Notes under the pieces: generated by a model | The model's input: the letters and a program-made list of their open reading frames with translations, nothing else | Database searches by the model: none | What the model was told of the DNA's origin: nothing | Source of the DNA: Alphaproteobacteria bacterium | Lineage (GTDB): Bacteria > Pseudomonadota > Alphaproteobacteria > CAAHEQ01 > UBA3637 | Assembly: GCA_017555325.1 (NCBI GenBank) | Contig: JAFZGR010000158.1 | Coordinates: 1 to 5,692, forward strand | DNA length: 5,692 nucleotides | Direction: 5' to 3' | In this document: in pieces, positions 5,158-5,692 of the stretch | How the letters are laid out: each line of letters opens with the position of its first letter | Numbering within the stretch: position 1 is the stretch's first letter | Position numbers and translations under genes: made by a program

Positions 5158-5685
5158 ATGACACTACCCTTAATGCCGAAAGCAACTGCTGTCTGGTTAG
5201 TTGAAAATACAACATTGACATTTGAACAAATTGCCGATTTTTGCGGTATGCACTCTTTGGAAATTCAAGCAATTGCCGATGGTGATGTTGCAGCCCATAT
5301 TATGGGTTTTAATCCGATTGCGAATGGGCAGTTAACGCCAGAAGAAATTAAACGCTGTGAGCAAGACGAAAAAGCATCCTTACAATTGTTGGAGCATCCG
5401 GAAATCGAACGTTTGTTAAATAAAGGTTCTCGGTATGTATCTCAATCAAAACGAGGTGATCGTCCCTCCGGTATTGCTTGGATTGTGAAACACCATCCGG
5501 AAATTTCAGATGCTCAAATTGTTAAATTATTACGTACAACCAAAACAACAATTACGGCTATTCGGGAACGGACACATAAAAATATCCATAATATTCATCC
5601 GAAAAATCCGGTCACATTAGGTTTGTGTTCCGAATCCGATTTAAATAAAGCAATTGCTGTTTCCGTAAAACGTGTTGCACAATAA
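5158..5685 (+). CDS. trcR: TrcR-like cell-cycle transcriptional regulator (DUF1013 family)
   Basis: The 175-residue product is recognised from its N-terminus (LMPKATAVWLVENT) and its closing PVTLGLCS block, which are characteristic of the alphaproteobacterial DUF1013 family, named cell cycle transcriptional regulator TrcR. Length is normal for the family. Two helix-turn-helix-like halves are visible: residues 12-42 (WLVENTTLTFEQIADFCG followed by MHSLEIQAIADG) and 106-138 (IAWIVKHHPEISDAQIVKLL followed by RTTKTTITAIRER). They are joined by a charged linker (60-102) after the conserved DPIANGQLT-like block (here NPIANGQLT, 52-60). It is expected to be cytoplasmic and to bind DNA or the transcription machinery. 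The family assignment is firm; the exact regulon cannot be inferred. The gene appears intact, uses its own promoter and has no operon partner within the window. Confidence 0.93.
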   Translation: MTLPLMPKATAVWLVENTTLTFEQIADFCGMHSLEIQAIADGDVAAHIMGFNPIANGQLTPEEIKRCEQDEKASLQLLEHPEIERLLNKGSRYVSQSKRGDRPSGIAWIVKHHPEISDAQIVKLLRTTKTTITAIRERTHKNIHNIHPKNPVTLGLCSESDLNKAIAVSVKRVAQ

Positions 5686-5692
5686 AGGGGGA
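5686..5692 (+). promoter_or_regulatory. Possible ribosome site of a following gene at the window edge
   Basis: The bases immediately after the trcR stop read AGGGGGA (preceded by AA of the stop). The purine-rich G-run resembles a Shine-Dalgarno sequence and could belong to a closely spaced downstream gene, but the window ends here and it cannot be confirmed. Confidence 0.2.

Noticed and set aside
1..5692. CRISPR array, tRNA, rRNA or insertion sequence
   Set aside because: The repeats are in-frame protein repeats with no spacer pattern; no cloverleaf, rRNA-like block, transposase or terminal inverted repeats were seen.

Overview
The window looks like an AT-rich chromosome segment of an alphaproteobacterium, probably a host-associated or gut-type low-GC lineage. 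The strongest evidence is the rightmost gene, which encodes a TrcR/DUF1013-type protein, a family typical of Alphaproteobacteria. The lineage below class level is inferred from the AT-rich composition and from familiarity with large Cys-rich repeat proteins of this style in gut alphaproteobacterial metagenomes; no database was searched.

Left two thirds (2-3877, + strand): one very large open frame, cut by the left window edge, encoding a low-complexity Gly/Thr/Ser/Asn/Val-rich repeat protein that is probably exported and surface-exposed. Its visible layout is: a first beta-helix-like array (2-658); a tail-like motif I-Y-Y-C ... C-x-S-G-C-S-C (659-739); a Cys-rich stretch containing five tandem 16-residue C-x3-C-x11-C repeats (800-1027); a second, longer beta-helix-like array with a hierarchical repeat of about 98 residues (about 1130-3787); and finally a second copy of the I-Y-Y-C ... 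C-x-S-G-C-S-C tail at the true C-terminus. No signal peptide, autotransporter barrel or RTX repeats are visible in this fragment, so the N-terminus and export route lie outside the window or are unknown.

Middle (3878-4462): a 16-bp perfect hairpin directly after the stop codon, then a decayed relative of the same protein family (about 3935-4335) with in-frame stops and a frameshift. Two terminator-like hairpins follow and separate this region from the convergent gene on the right.

Right (4463-5685): a divergent pair. On the minus strand is a small exported eight-strand-type outer-membrane beta-barrel protein. On the plus strand is the TrcR-like regulator. They share a 158-bp intergenic region in which a plausible sigma70-type promoter can be read for each direction. 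The repeat-protein locus and the divergent pair are separated by terminators, and nothing in the sequence ties them together functionally beyond a shared envelope theme.
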